64,000 bases of DNA, taken from Euonymus europaeus (lineage: Eukaryota > Streptophyta > Magnoliopsida > Celastrales > Celastraceae). Position numbers and translations under genes: made by a program. How positions within the stretch are numbered: position 1 is the stretch's first letter; each line of letters begins with the position of its first letter. The notes beneath the pieces were generated by a model, which was not told the DNA's origin, made no database searches, and saw nothing but the letters and a program-made list of their open reading frames with translations. The DNA is taken from positions 6,029,001-6,093,000 of the forward strand of contig OY756972.1 in assembly GCA_963580455.1 (NCBI GenBank). Reading direction: 5' to 3'. Of the stretch, positions 1 through 11,425 are shown one piece after another.

Positions 1-718
1 TGCCCCCGAACCCCCACCAACCTATCTCCATCCCTGGTATGTATTGTTGCTACTTGATAGCCCAGGATAGAAAAAAATCCTGGCTCCGCCCTTGCATGTA
101 GGAGGAAGAAGAAGCAGGGGCATCTTCTGGGTTTTTTCCCATGATGCTCCTGAAATTACTATTTTACCCTTCTTATCATCTTAAAATCATCTAACTTTCA
201 ACATTCATAACAAACTTCAATTTAAATCTAATTTAAATGATTCTCCGGGAAAGATTTTGTTAAAAATATCTATAATTCATTTAAATATTTATATATAAAA
301 ATTATTTCTCCAAAAATTAGGGTCAGGATATTATAAGTTATCTCGGGCTATGGGCATAGTGCATATCACAAACGGATTAAGGCCAATTCTTGGTGAGGTA
401 AACTTTAAGCAGAGCTTGAGTTTGAACTGCAAATGCTTCCATTGTGCACAACAAATTCTTTTTTAACGAAAAATCTCGACAAGGTCAGCGTTTTTATCTG
501 CTTGATTATTAAATGCTCTTGAATATATATAATCTTTAGTGATGCTGCCTTTGATCACATTTCAAAGCATCAAATGGTGTCATTTAATTCGATAGGTTTG
601 AGTTTATTTTTACGATCGTAGTCTCTTGTTGTGGTTAGTCTTTCTTCCTTTTTAAAGTACTTGATGATTCTTTTTTCTTCTCTTTTTCATTGCATTTTTT
701 GGATACTTGGGAGATGAT
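1..718. other. AT-rich intergenic sequence, no gene recognised
   Basis: No conserved protein or RNA gene is visible. Around 70-95 there is a short phrase ending in 'ctggctccgccc' that recurs near 6230-6250, which suggests debris of a dispersed repeat. The last five bases before the copia element (719-723, gaggg) are its target duplication. Confidence 0.5.
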
Positions 719-723
719 GAGGG

Positions 724-987
724 TGTAGGTAATAGAAAGCAGTAACCAAACAACAAGAGTCTCAATATCAACTAACTCTCCTTCAATCTGTATATCAGAT
801 CTAGGGTTTCCAGGTTTTGCATTAAAACAACAACAAACAGAGAATGCACCATATAAATGGCACACCAAATAAGATTCAGACAATAATACAAACTGACTAA
901 AATACCCTTCACAGTAAGGGCAAATAAGGAAACTAAAACATATATAAATTAAACATAGTTTGACTAAATATGCAAGACACGTTAACA
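724..987 (-). repeat. 3' LTR of copia A
   Basis: 264 bp, TG...CA. On the minus strand it begins TGTTAACG directly after a purine-rich tract (988-1000) that serves as the polypurine tract. The stop codon of the RNase H frame lies inside it at 982-984. It matches the copy at 5073-5336 except for one C/T difference. Confidence 0.95.
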
Positions 988-2474
988 CCCTTCCTGTCTT
1001 GCATTCTTGATGTACTTCTCTTTTTGCTTCCTTGAAACTACTCCCAGAAGTGTCCTCAGATAACAAAACTTATCCCTTGGCAAAGCCTTGGTGAAAATAT
1101 CTGCCCACTGATCTTCACTTCTAATAAATTCCAGCTTGACCATTTCATCTTGCACAGCATCCCTAATAAATTGATAGTTGATAGAAATGTGTTTAGTAAG
1201 GTCATGATCAACAACATTCTTTGCTATAGCAATTGCAGACTTACTATCACACATGAGCTCAGTTGGACCCTGCTCCACAATTTCTAACTCCTGTAACACT
1301 TTTCTAATCCAAACAGCTTGAGCTGCTGCCTTGGACGCAGCAACATATTCTGCCTCTGCAGATGACAGTGCCACACTCTTCTATTTCTTAGTAGCCCACG
1401 TATATACTCCAGTTCCAAGACTAAACACAAAACCAGATGTACTCTTCATGTCATCAAGACATCCAGCCCAATCACTATCACAATATTCTCTTAGTTTTAC
1501 AGGACTTCCAGCTGCATACCAAATACCATACTCCATGGTTCCTTGCAAGTACCTTAAGACTCTCTTAGCTGTACCAAGATGAATCTTGCTGGGACTTTGC
1601 ATGTACCTGGATAACAAACTAGCTGCAAACATCACGTCTGGTCGAGTGGTAGTCACATACAATAAACTCCCAACTAGACTCCTATACATTCCAGCATCCA
1701 CCTTCTCAGAGTCATCATCTTTGTATAATTTTTCATTTACAATCAGAGGAATAGCTACAACATTGCAGTCTAACATATTATGTTTCTCCAGAATAGATTT
1801 CACATAAGCAGTTTGAGATAGGAAAATACCTTCAGAAGATTGATCCACTTCTATCTCTAAGAAGTATTTTAGCATGCCCAAATCATTCATCTCGTACATA
1901 TTCTTCATGTTGCATTTGAACTCTTGAATCAGTTTGTCACTATTGCCTGTAATAACCAGATCATCGACATAAATGGAGACAATCAAAATAGCACCATCTT
2001 CCTTGAGAGTATACAACGTACCCTCACTTCTACTCCTCTTAAGGCCTTTTGTAAGAAAGAATTTATCCACCTCTGAGTACCATGCTCTTGGTGACTGTTT
2101 AAGACCATAAATGGCCTTTTTAAGTTTATAGACTTTATCTTCCCCCCAGTCACCAAGAACCCCTCAGGTTGAGCTACATAGACCTCCTCTTGTAATTTTC
2201 CATTCAAAAAAGCGGACTTAACATCCAGTTGATGAACTGACCATTTATTTTGAGCTGCCAAAGAGAGAACTAGACGCACAGTTTCGAGTCTAGCCACAGT
2301 AGCAAAGGTCTCCTGAAAATCCACACCGGGCCTTTGCGTAAATCCTCTAGCCACGAGTCGTGCTTTGTGTTTATGCACACTGCCATCAGGGTTCAATTTA
2401 AGCTTGTACATCCAGTCAGGAGGCTTGTCTACCAATTCCCAGGTCTCATTTTTCTTAATAACATTAACTTCCTC
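982..2474 (-). pseudogene. copia A pol, reverse transcriptase and RNase H part, broken
   Basis: This region encodes the copia reverse transcriptase followed by RNase H. The fingers/palm part (2435 to about 2146) has the motifs KARLVARGFTQ and DVKSAFLNG. The frame then shifts within a run of six G (minus strand, near 2142-2147) and continues from about 2145 through LKKAIYGLKQSPRAW and the intact catalytic YVDD motif to position 1384. A TAG at 1381-1383 sits in the KKxKSVALSSAEAEY junction, where related elements have Gln. The RNase H part ends with a natural TAA at 982 inside the LTR. Catalytic residues are otherwise present, so inactivation is by one frameshift and the nonsense codon only. 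Confidence 0.9.
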
Positions 2475-4322
2475 CTACATGGCCATACACCATAAAGGAT
2501 CAGATTTGGCGACAGAATAGGACTCTGGTTCCCTAACTGCCAACTTACAAACTGCATAAATATCAGATAGGCTGCGCAAAGTTTCTGGGGGGCCATCAGA
2601 GTCACTGTTTGCATCAGGGGAAGCTACTTCAGGCGGAATTTCAGTAGGCACAGACAGATTCATTTGCTGGTCAGGAATAATCTCGGCAAGAGCTATGGGA
2701 TCACTTTCAGTATCATATAAAGAGAAACCCACTCCACTTACTGGCAGATTTTCAGACAAGGTATCCGCACTAGCAGATTCATCAAACACCACATCCCTAC
2801 TAATCACCAATTTTTCAGTTTCCAGATCAATCAAGCGGTAGGCCTTAGACTGAGTACTATAACCAACCAAGATACACTTGCGACTCTTGTCATCTAACTT
2901 TGTTTTCTTCTCAGATGGTACATGTGCATAACACACACTGCCGAACACTCTCAAGTGAGAGACAAAAACTTTTATTCCTGACCAAGCCTCACATGGAGTC
3001 ATGTTCGGGACTGCTTTAGTAGGACAGAGGTTCAAGATGTACACGGCTGTATTGACAGCCTCGGCCCAATACTTCTTGGAAAGAATCTTCTCAGACAACA
3101 TAGCCCTAGACATCTCCATGATTGTGCGATTTTTTCTCTCAGCAACACCGTTCTGCTGGGGACTAAAACTAGCAGTGAGCTGCCGTGCAATGCCTTCTTT
3201 TTCACAAAATTGGTCAAACAAAGTAGAGGTGTATTCCCCCCCTCTATCACTCCTTAGTTTTTTGATAGACTTGCCACTCTCCTTCTCAACCATCGCTTTG
3301 AAAGTTTGAAAAACAGAGAAAGTATTGGACTTTTCTTTGAGAAAATAAACCCAAATTTTCCTTGTGAAGTCATCGATAAAGGTACAAAAATACTTGCAAT
3401 GATTTTGAGTAGGAACAGCCATAGGACCACATAGGTCTGAATGAATGAGGTCTAATGGCTCAGTTGCTCTCCAAGTGGCCTGCTTGGGAAATGAAACTCT
3501 ATGCTGCTTGCCCATGAGACACCCTTCACAAACTTGCCCGAGCTCATGGAGCTGAGGGAGACCAAGAACTAATTCCTTCTGCTGCAGAAGTTGGAGATCA
3601 GTAGTATTTAAATGACAAAAACGCCGATGCCATAATTTTGTAATGTCACAACTTGCAACTTCAGCCTTCATTGCCAGAACTTCTTTCTCCTTAAAATCCA
3701 ACAAGAAGTTTCGGTGATCCTGCATAGGAACCCGCAATAATTCTTTATGTTCATTATCCTTATCATAGACAATACAACCAGAACCTTGAAATACTAATTT
3801 ATAGCCATGCTCGACCATTTGACCAACACTGAGGAGGTTACTGCTCAGTGCTGGAACATACAGAACATCGGAGATATACTTAATACCATCAGCAACAGTG
3901 TGTATCTTGACCCTGCCCTGCCCTTGGGATTTAACAATTTTCCCATCACCAAGACGAATATTGATAGGAACACAAGTCTGAATTGACTCAAACAGAGCGG
4001 CATGCCCGGACATGTGGTTGGTGCAACCACTATCAAGATACCAAACGGTAGTAGCAGGAAGAGAAGAAGTCTGGGCAGCATAAAACAGATTTTCCTCCGG
4101 AGGATCAACTGGACTAAACTCAGCCAGATTAGCTTTATTTTCAAGTTTTAAACGACAATATTTCTGAATGTGGCCAAACCGTTTACAGTGGTGACACTGA
4201 GGTTTGTTTTTATTCCAACAATCTGAAGCCAAATGGCCTACCCTTTTACATAGATCACATTGCTTACTAGAACCAGAGATGAAAGAGTCAGATCCAGAGT
4301 TGGAAGAACTACCTTTCCAGTT
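2475..4322 (-). pseudogene. copia A pol, zinc knuckles, protease and integrase part
   Basis: Open between two TAG codons (4323-4325 upstream, 2475-2477 downstream). Reading on the minus strand, two CCHC zinc knuckles come first (CDLCKRVGHLASDC and CHHCKRFGHIQKYC), then an aspartic protease with the DSG core (YLDSGCTNHM), a GAG-pre-integrase segment with its HHCC residues (WHRRFCHLN, CEGCLMGKQH), and a copia integrase core whose D, D, E residues are visible in HSDLCGPM, LRSDRGGEY and NGVAERKNRT. The C-terminal linker towards the reverse transcriptase follows. The domains look intact; only the flanking stops break the polyprotein. Confidence 0.92.
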
Positions 4323-5021
4323 CTAAGAAGAGTCTTCTGTCCGCCCCCGACCATCATTAAAGGTCAATTTTGCCTGGAAGGCAGACTCGATAGCGTGAGT
4401 ATGATCAGCATGACGAAGCCTTCGATGTTCATGAGCCTCAAGAGAGCCCACAAGCTCTTCAGGCTTCAAAAGGGTGAGATCCTTGGATTCCTCTATCGCC
4501 GTCACCACTACGTCAAACCGCTCCGGAATACTGATAAGAATTTTTTGCACCACTGTTTGGTCAGTAACAATCTCTCCCAAATTGCGCATATGATTTACCG
4601 CAGTAATCATCTTGGTGTAGAAATCCTTCACCAGATCGACCTCTTGCATTCGGAGGTTCTCGAACTCACGTCGCAGATTTTGAAGCTTAATGACCACAGT
4701 TTTCCCATCCCCTTCAAATTCAGTAGCAATCACATCCCAAGCCTCCTTGGCAAGAGAAGCCCTAATGATACGTGGAAAAATAGTAACTCCGACCCCATTT
4801 TGCAAGCGAGACAGAGCTTTAGCTTTCTGTAAGCGATTTGTTTCAAGAACTTTGAGAGCTACACAAGGCAAGGCAGTGTCATCAACAGGTTCTGTATATC
4901 CTTGAACAACAATGATCCACAACCCTTCTGACATCAGAAAAGTCCTCATTTTTACCTTCCACGAAGTGTAGTCCTCACCGTTGAAGACGGGAATCAGGGA
5001 CCTATCACTTGAGGTAGCCAT
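4323..5021 (-). pseudogene. copia A gag (capsid) region ending in a premature TAG
   Basis: Begins at the ATG at 5019-5021 with MATSSDRSLIPVFNGEDY, which matches the usual start of copia Gag, about 50 bases inside the primer binding site. It carries the UBN2-type capsid fold (motifs EAWDVI, LKPEELVGSLEAHE). The open frame extends upstream into the LTR, but the internal ATG fits the family better. A TAG at 4323-4325 stops the frame just before the zinc knuckles; the same frame continues open afterwards. Confidence 0.88.
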
Positions 5022-5050
5022 GAATGCACGATATATCTTGACACTGGCAG

Positions 5051-5072
5051 AGATCGCTGGCTTCGATACCAC
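5051..5072 (-). promoter_or_regulatory. primer binding site of copia A
   Basis: Directly inside the 5' LTR, the minus strand reads TGGTATCGAAGCCAG, close to the TGGTATC(A)GAGC sequence complementary to the initiator Met-tRNA 3' end that copia elements use to prime reverse transcription. It carries a small change from the usual motif. Confidence 0.75.
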
Positions 5073-5336
5073 TGTAGGTAATAGAAAGCAGTAACCAAAC
5101 AACAAGAGTCTCAATATCAACTAACTCTCCTTCAATCTGTATATCAGATCTAGGGTTTCCAGGTTTTGCATTAAAACAACAACAAACAGAGAATGCACCA
5201 TATAAACGGCACACCAAATAAGATTCAGACAATAATACAAACTGACTAAAATACCCTTCACAGTAAGGGCAAATAAGGAAACTAAAACATATATAAATTA
5301 AACATAGTTTGACTAAATATGCAAGACACGTTAACA
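5073..5336 (-). repeat. 5' LTR of copia A
   Basis: 264 bp, TG...CA, 263 of 264 positions identical to the 3' LTR at 724-987 by eye. The target duplication gaggg follows at 5337-5341. Confidence 0.95.
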
Positions 5337-5341
5337 GAGGG

Positions 5342-6254
5342 ATCATTCAAAAATCCATTTTAAAAAAGTAGTCAAGGGATTTTTTTTTATCTGTATAAGG
5401 GGTTCTATATGGGTTCTAAATCCACTGCTTCCGTGCATAATGGATTTTACCAACTATATGAGACTCTGGATTATTCAGTATTGTGGGTCAGCGTGTAATA
5501 CTAGTGCAATTTCAGAGTTCTTTAGTCCAACTTTTTTGTTTTTCCTTGCCTTTTGTTGTGACAACACAGCTATTTTGATACTGCCGTCGTAATCATTTTA
5601 TTGTTTTTCGTCAGCTGGAACTTGTTTCAAATTTGCCTTTGAAGGTGATTCGATTATACTCTGTAAATTTTATTTAATGTGTTATTAATTGCAATTGGTA
5701 GTCAATTGCGAAGGTAGGAAATAACTTTATAAGAGAGAATGATTGGGGTCATGTAATAGCGATATGCACTACTACATCTCCTCTTAAAATTGAGTTTAGG
5801 AAATTCTCTTATCATTTGGATTATGCTTATCTCTGAGAAAGGGCCATTTATTGTGGCTGATTGCTTTGTTGTTGTTTTTTTTTTTTTCCGCAGAAAGACG
5901 TCCAAATTTTTTTTTGGGATCTTCTTCATGCGCGGGGGGAGGACAGCCCAGTGCAGATTTCTAAAAAAAAATACATATATTTATATATATCAAATGCTTT
6001 ATTTTGCAATTTTAAAAACATATAAGTGTATATGTTCCTATTACTAAAATGAATACGATTTTTATTCTTATTTTTGTCTGGACAATGACCAAATCTAGTA
6101 TGTGAAGAAATCTGAATTTATAAAACTCTTTGAATTTTGATAAATACACATATATATACACATCTGAAATTGAATTTTCATACATATGTGCGTACTCAAA
6201 CAATTTTGCTTGTAGCCCACCCGAACGGTAATTCTTGGCTCCGCCCCTGTTCAT
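5342..6254. other. intergenic DNA between two copia elements
   Basis: AT-rich with a long T run near 5875-5890. No conserved coding segment is visible. The stretch near 6210-6250 resembles the 'ggctccgcccct' phrase near position 80, so it probably includes old repeat debris. It ends where recognisable Gag sequence begins. Confidence 0.45.
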
Positions 6255-7070
6255 GAGGTACAAGTTTGAAAGCTATTAGTTGCGGGCCATAAATTACCAA
6301 AGAGTTCAACAAACAACTCACATAATTCATCAAGTGCTGCCAGAGGATATGTTCGAGAAGATCTCGGACAAGGCCACATCCAAGGAAGCTTGGGATGCTC
6401 TCAAAACATCTCTTTCAGGAGTTGATCAAGTGAAGAAGGTTCGACTACAAACTTTGAGAGCTGATTTTGAAAAGCTGTCAATGAAAGAAAATGAATCCAC
6501 TGCTGATTATTCTACAAGAGTCTCGACCGTAGTGAATAAAATGCAAAGGCTTGGTGAAAAAATTGAAGATGTACTTGTTGTTGAGAAGATTCTACGGTCG
6601 CTGACTTCAAAGTTTAATCATGTGGTGGTTGCCATAGAGGTGTCCAAGAATTTGGACACTATGACCATTGATCAGTTGAATGGATTTCTACAAGCCCATG
6701 AGGAGAGGTTGACTCGTGGCAAGCTAGATCAGATGGAACAACTCTTGCAAGCCAAGATGCCAGAAGGAGATGGTTCGGATTGGCGTGGACGATGTCGAGG
6801 AAAAGGCCGTGGATGTGGATGTGGTAACGAAGATAGAAGGAGTGGAAGAGATGATCAAGTTTCTCAACAAAAATCAATACTCTACATGAGGTCGTGGTAG
6901 AGGAAGAGGAAGGAACAACTAATGGAGAAATAATGAGAGAAGAGTAGATAAAGGCAATGTTAAATGCTATTCTTGTGGAAAATATGGGCATTATTCTTGG
7001 GAGTGCCATAATGACAAAAAAGATGAAGAGGTAAATCTTGTGGAGCATAAAGAGGATACTTCAGAATGAA
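6255..7070 (+). pseudogene. copia B gag, truncated and frameshifted
   Basis: The frame 6280-6900 encodes UBN2-type Gag with the motifs IIHQVLPEDMFEKIS and TSKEAWDALKTSLSG, ending in a Gly/Arg-rich basic stretch. The usual first 80 or so residues are missing. A frameshift near 6885 separates it from a CCHC zinc knuckle, CYSCGKYGHYSWEC, encoded near 6962-7005 in another frame. Gag packages element RNA in cytoplasmic particles; this copy cannot make the full protein. Confidence 0.85.
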
Positions 7071-8218
7071 CCTTACTTCTTGCATACAATAAGAATAGTG
7101 ACTATGGAAGGAGCATGTGGTATCTTGACAATGGTGCTAGCAACCATATGACGGGTGATTGTAGCAAATTTGTTGAACTCGACACCAAAGTAAATGGCAA
7201 TATTTATTTTGGAGATAACACAAAGGTAGAGAACAAAGGCAGAGGTACAATTTTATTTGAAGTAAAGGATGGTGCTCATAAAATCCTCTCTGATGTCTAT
7301 TAAATTCCAAAGTTGACAAGAAATATTCTGAGTTTGGGTCAGCTCATTGAAAATGGGTGTACGATCTATATGGAAGGCCAAAGTCTTTGGCTAAGGGATC
7401 GTGACGGCAATCTCATTGCTAAGGTGACTATGGAGAAAAATCAGATGTTTTTGGTGGATCTTCAAACTACTAAAGCAATGTGTTTGAAGACTTGTGTGCA
7501 AGATTCATCTTGGATTTGGCACATGAGATTTGGTCATTTGAATTTTGGAGATCTTAAGGCACTGGGAAAGAAGAAAATGTTGAATGGCATTCCATTTTTT
7601 AGTCATCGAGAGCAAGTGTGTGAAGCATGTTTACTTGGGAACATTCAAGAAAGAGTTTTCCAAATTAAGCAATTTCAAGAGCCACCAAGCCACTCGAATT
7701 GGTCCATGCAGATGTTTGTGGTCCAATCAAAACCTCATTCACCTGGTTAAAGTTCTTACTTTATTCTTTTTATAGATGATTACAGCCGGAAGACATAGGC
7801 GTATATGCTGAAGCAAAAAATTTGAGGCATTTAATGCTTTTAAGAAATTTAAGATCCTTGTTGAAAAGGAGTGTGGCTATGAGATTAAGGTGTTACGAAC
7901 GGATAGAGGAGGTGTTTTTACTTCTAATGAAGTTAAAAGTTTTTGTGAGTTGCATGGAATTAGGCGGCCTTTGACAGTTCCTAGATCTCCTCAGCAAAAC
8001 GAAGTTCCCGAAAGAAAAAATCGAACCATCCTCAATATGGCAAGAACTATGCTGAAGAGTAAGAAGATGCCAAATGAGTTTTGGGCCAAAGCCGTAGCTT
8101 GTGCTGTATATCTTTCAAATCATTCTCCCACAAAAAGTTTGAAAGATGTGACTCCATTGGAAGCCTGGAGTGGGCGGAAGCTGAGTATCTCACATTTGTG
8201 GGTCTTTGGATCAGTGAT
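7071..8218 (+). pseudogene. copia B protease and integrase remnants
   Basis: 7115-7303 holds the protease start MWYLDNGASNHM; the catalytic DSG core reads DNG. A stop near 7303 follows. 7313-7750 carries the GAG-pre-integrase zinc region (WHMRFGHLNFGDL, CEACLLGN). Integrase core pieces follow through further shifts, with LRTDRGGVF and SPQQNEVPERKNRT at 7890-8060, so the second Asp and the Glu are recognisable. The frame is cut at about 8216 by the SINE insertion and resumes at about 8675. Confidence 0.85.
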
Positions 8219-8674
8219 GTAACGACCCACCCCAGTCACTACTGGTTGGCCGGGCCCATGGGCCACTACCCCCAACCCATCTCCTGGTCATGGCTTAGTT
8301 GGTATCATATGGTGGCATGGCCCCTGTGTTAAAGGGAGGTCGGGGGTACGAGTCCTCGCTCCAACAACCTACTCCCAAAGAAGGGAGGGAAGGGTTGGGC
8401 TGTCTGGGCCATGGCCCTGGGAAGTAGGTCAAGGCCACTGGACTGGACCGTTGGGTGCCGTATGAGTGGAAAGGGCCGAAACTTATAAAAAGACAGTTTT
8501 TATGTAATGACCCACCCCAGTCGTTACTGTGTGGCCGGGCCCATGGACCACTACCCCCAACCCATCTTGCGCCAGCCTCTCCTGACTACGCACAGGTTGT
8601 TGAAGGCAGGAGTCGAACTCCCCACCTCCCTTTAACATAGGGAATCTTTCACCCTATGCCACCAGCTAAGCCAT
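8219..8674. mobile_element. nested tRNA-derived SINE cluster with two heads in opposite orientation
   Basis: Inserted in copia B integrase. Two tRNA-like heads face each other: a forward one with an A-box-like tggcttagttgg (8291-8302) and a B-box-like ggtacgagtcc (8345-8355), and a reverse one whose complement reads tggcttagctgg (8662-8673) and ggagttcgactcc (8609-8621). A body segment starting tgtaaYgacccaccccagtc occurs twice in direct orientation (about 8220-8284 and 8502-8566). These internal RNA polymerase III boxes identify tRNA-derived SINEs. The parts look like two or more SINE copies nested or joined rather than one simple insertion. No clear target duplication was found. Confidence 0.65.
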
Positions 8675-10529
8675 GCTCATGTGCCAGAACAAGTATGGAA
8701 GAAGCTTGATGATAAAAGTGAGAAGCTTGTCTTCATTGGCTATGATGAGAACTCAAAAGGATATAAGTTATTCAATCCAAACAACGAGAGAATTGTGATA
8801 AGTAGAGATTGGAGTTTGAGGAGAAGGCATCGTGGGATTGGAGTTCTCTAGATGAAACATCCTATGATATTTTTCCATATTTTGAAGAAGAAGATGATGT
8901 GGCTGTTGAAAAAGTTCATGGTGAATCTACTCCACCAAATTCACCAATTACACCAAGTTCAAGTGAAAGAGCTTCAAGTTCTAGCGAAAAAACTTCAAAA
9001 TATCGAAATCTTGAAGATCTCTTTAATGAAACTGAAAGGTTAGATGATATAAGTTTGTTTTGTCTTTATGCTAATCGTGAGCCTTCAAGTTTTTCTGAAG
9101 CTAGCAAGGATAAGAAGTGGATTCAGGCCATGGATGAGGAGATTCATGCCATTGAGAAGAATGACACTTGGGAACTTGTATCTCTCCCAGAAGGTCATCA
9201 AGCTATTGGGGCTAAATGGGTGTTTAAAACAAAGAAAAATACTCAATGTGAAGTTGAGAAATATAAAGCACGGTTTGTGGTTAAAGGTTACAAGCAAAAG
9301 CAAGGGATTGATTTGAAGAGGTGTTTGCACCTGTAGCTCGTTTGGAAACTATTAGATTGCTGATTTCTCTTGTTGCTCAAAATCATTGGAAGATTCATCA
9401 AATGATGTCAAATCTGCCTTCCTTAATGGTTTTCTGGAAGAGGAAGATTATGTAGAACAGCCACCGGGTTATGTTGCCAAGGAAAATGAAGAAAAGGAGC
9501 TATGACTCAAGAAGGCTTTGTACAGGTTGAAGCAAGCCCCTCGAGCTTGGAATACTTGAATTGATAAGTATTTTCAAGACAATGGTTTTTGCAGATGTGT
9601 TCATGAGTATTCGTTGTACGTGAAAAAGAAAGATGAGGATTATTTGTTTGTTTGCATTTATGTGGATGACTTACTTTTTACAGGAAGCAACCCAAGGCTC
9701 TATGATGATTTTAAGAAGGCTATGACTCAGAGTTTTGAGATGACAGATTTGGGTCTTATGTCATACTACTTGGGAATTACAGTGAAGCAATTTGAAGAGG
9801 GAATTTTTATTTCCCAAGGAGCTTATGCTAAGGAGGTTCTTAAGAAGTTTAATATGTCTTATTGCAATGGTGTCAACACGCCAATGGAGTGTGGAACAAA
9901 ATTGTCTAAAGAAGGAGATGTCTCTATGGCTGTGGATCCAACCTTGTTCAAAAGTCGTGTTGGAAGTCTAAGATATTTGACTTGCACAAGACCTGATATT
10001 CTTTTTGCTGTTGGGATTGTAAGTCATTTTTTGGAGAACCCATTGGAGTCCCATATGAAGGCTACTAAGAGGATCCTACGGTATCTCAAAGGTACTCTTG
10101 ACTATGGGCTCTATTATTCATCTTCATTTGATTACAGTTTAATGGGATATTGTGATAGTGATTTTGCTGGAGACATTAATGATAGAAAAAGCACTACTGG
10201 CTTTGTATTCTTTATGGGAAAGAATGCTATTTCATGGAGTTCAAAGAAGCAACCCATTGTTACACTTTCTTCTTGTGAAGCGGAGTATGTTGCTGCCACC
10301 TCTACTGCATGTCATGCTGTTTGGTTGAGAAGATTGCTGAAGGAGCTTAATCTGGAACAAAAGTAATCTACAAAAATTCGTATTGATAATAAGTCAGCTT
10401 TGTCATTAGCAAAGAATCTTGTGTTTCATGATCGCAACAAGCATATTGACACAAGGTTTCATTTTGTTCGGGAGTGTGTTGAAAAGAAGGAGATCGAGCT
10501 CAAGTATGTTAAGTCCCAGGATCAAGTAG
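8675..10529 (+). pseudogene. copia B integrase C-terminus, reverse transcriptase and RNase H, degraded
   Basis: Copia homology resumes at 8677 with AHVPEQVWKKLDDK and VISRD, then shifts frame near 8805. 8809-9336 includes the linker and the start of the reverse transcriptase (GAKWVFKTKKN, YKARFVVKGYKQKQG), followed by a frameshift near 9315. The palm continues with several stops, then 9614-10366 is open and contains the intact YVDD motif (CIYVDDLLF) and RNase H start (SSCEAEYVAAT). A stop at 10364 interrupts RNase H; its last part is cut at 10532 by the CACTA element and continues at 13066-13155. Confidence 0.88.
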
Positions 10530-11120
10530 CAGCACTACAAGAATTACGCAGATTACCGACGGATTTCCGTCGGTAATATTTATTACCGACGGATTTCCGA
10601 TGGACTTTGTTTCGTCGGTAAAACGCTCATCGCTAATCAAATACCGACGAAATGTATTTCGTCGATAAATTACCGACGGATTTACCGACGGATTTTAATT
10701 CGTCCGTAATTTTTCCGTCAGTAATCCGTCGGCAAAAAAGTTTAAAAAAATAAAAAAAAATTAAAATCCGTCGGTAATCTATCGGTAAAAAAATAAAAAA
10801 AATAAATAAAAATCCGTCGGTAAAAATAAAACTAAAAATAAAAAAAAAATTATTAGGAACAAATAAATACATCATAGAAAACTGCAAACTATAAGCAGAT
10901 ATCCATTACGAATGACAACAAATAAATACATCGCTTAAAGACTCACAAAATTCCACTCAAATAATAATTCTCAAAGTCTCAATACTGCTAATAAAAGTAT
11001 GATAAACTTATACAACATCATAATGATCCTGATTGGAGCCCTGCTACATTCCTAAGTGAGCATACAATTTCAGTTAATCTGTGGCCTCTAGTAATAAGAT
11101 GCAAAACATGGATTAACCCA

Positions 11121-11189
11121 TCACACTACCTTAAAATCTTCGAATCCTGCCTTCAAGGCATCTTCAAGCGCGGAAAGTCCAGCTTGTAT
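11121..11189 (-). pseudogene. possible captured terminal exon, gene unknown
   Basis: On the minus strand a splice acceptor (ttttgacag) at 11190 is followed by an open 69-base segment ending in TGA at 11121-11123. It encodes QAGLSALEDALKAGFEDF and a short tail, which has a coding-like composition. I do not recognise the parent gene. The position inside the CACTA element, on the same strand as the other captured pieces, suggests a third captured fragment. Confidence 0.4.
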
Positions 11190-11425
11190 CTGTCAAAAAA
11201 ATTCACAAAATAACTGAGCTCAATGCACAAGCTTTAGATTCAAGGCATGCAAAAGTATTTTTGATAAGGAACTCCACACTCTCCACCCGATTTATGATTC
11301 ACATAAAAAGACCCTGAGCCTGGATAATCTCTATATTCTTGCAAGAACAAATTTCATTCTTATTACATATTTTTGTGGATATGAAATATTTGTTGTGTTT
11401 GATTGTCAATGTACGGAATCTGTAC

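Larger units (their letters stand above)
724..5336 (-). mobile_element. Ty1/copia LTR retrotransposon A, near full length, recently inserted
   Basis: A 4613-bp element with 264-bp LTRs at both ends that start TG and end CA. The flanks carry a perfect 5-bp target duplication, gaggg, at 719-723 and 5337-5341. Read on the minus strand the order is LTR, primer binding site, gag, zinc knuckles, protease, integrase, reverse transcriptase, RNase H, LTR, which is the copia order. The LTRs differ at a single base that I can see (T at 858, C at 5207), so insertion was recent. The single gag-pol frame is broken by three TAG stops (4323, 2475 and 1381) and one frameshift in a G run near 2145, so the copy is not autonomous. 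Confidence 0.95.

Noticed and set aside
685..723. Reading across the copia A insertion gives a short frame ending GYLGDDEGSFKNPF, suggesting an interrupted exon
   Set aside because: Too short, preceded by a T-rich stretch of low information, and no splice junction or family match supports it.
635..1066. Open frame with Cys-rich hydrophobic translation on the minus strand
   Set aside because: It spans the 3' LTR of copia A and is matched by a similar frame in the other LTR (5005-5346). It is an LTR by-product.
8291..8355. A possible functional tRNA gene with A and B boxes
   Set aside because: No cloverleaf can be formed over the full length and the B box is altered; it belongs to a SINE-like repeat that recurs in inverse orientation.
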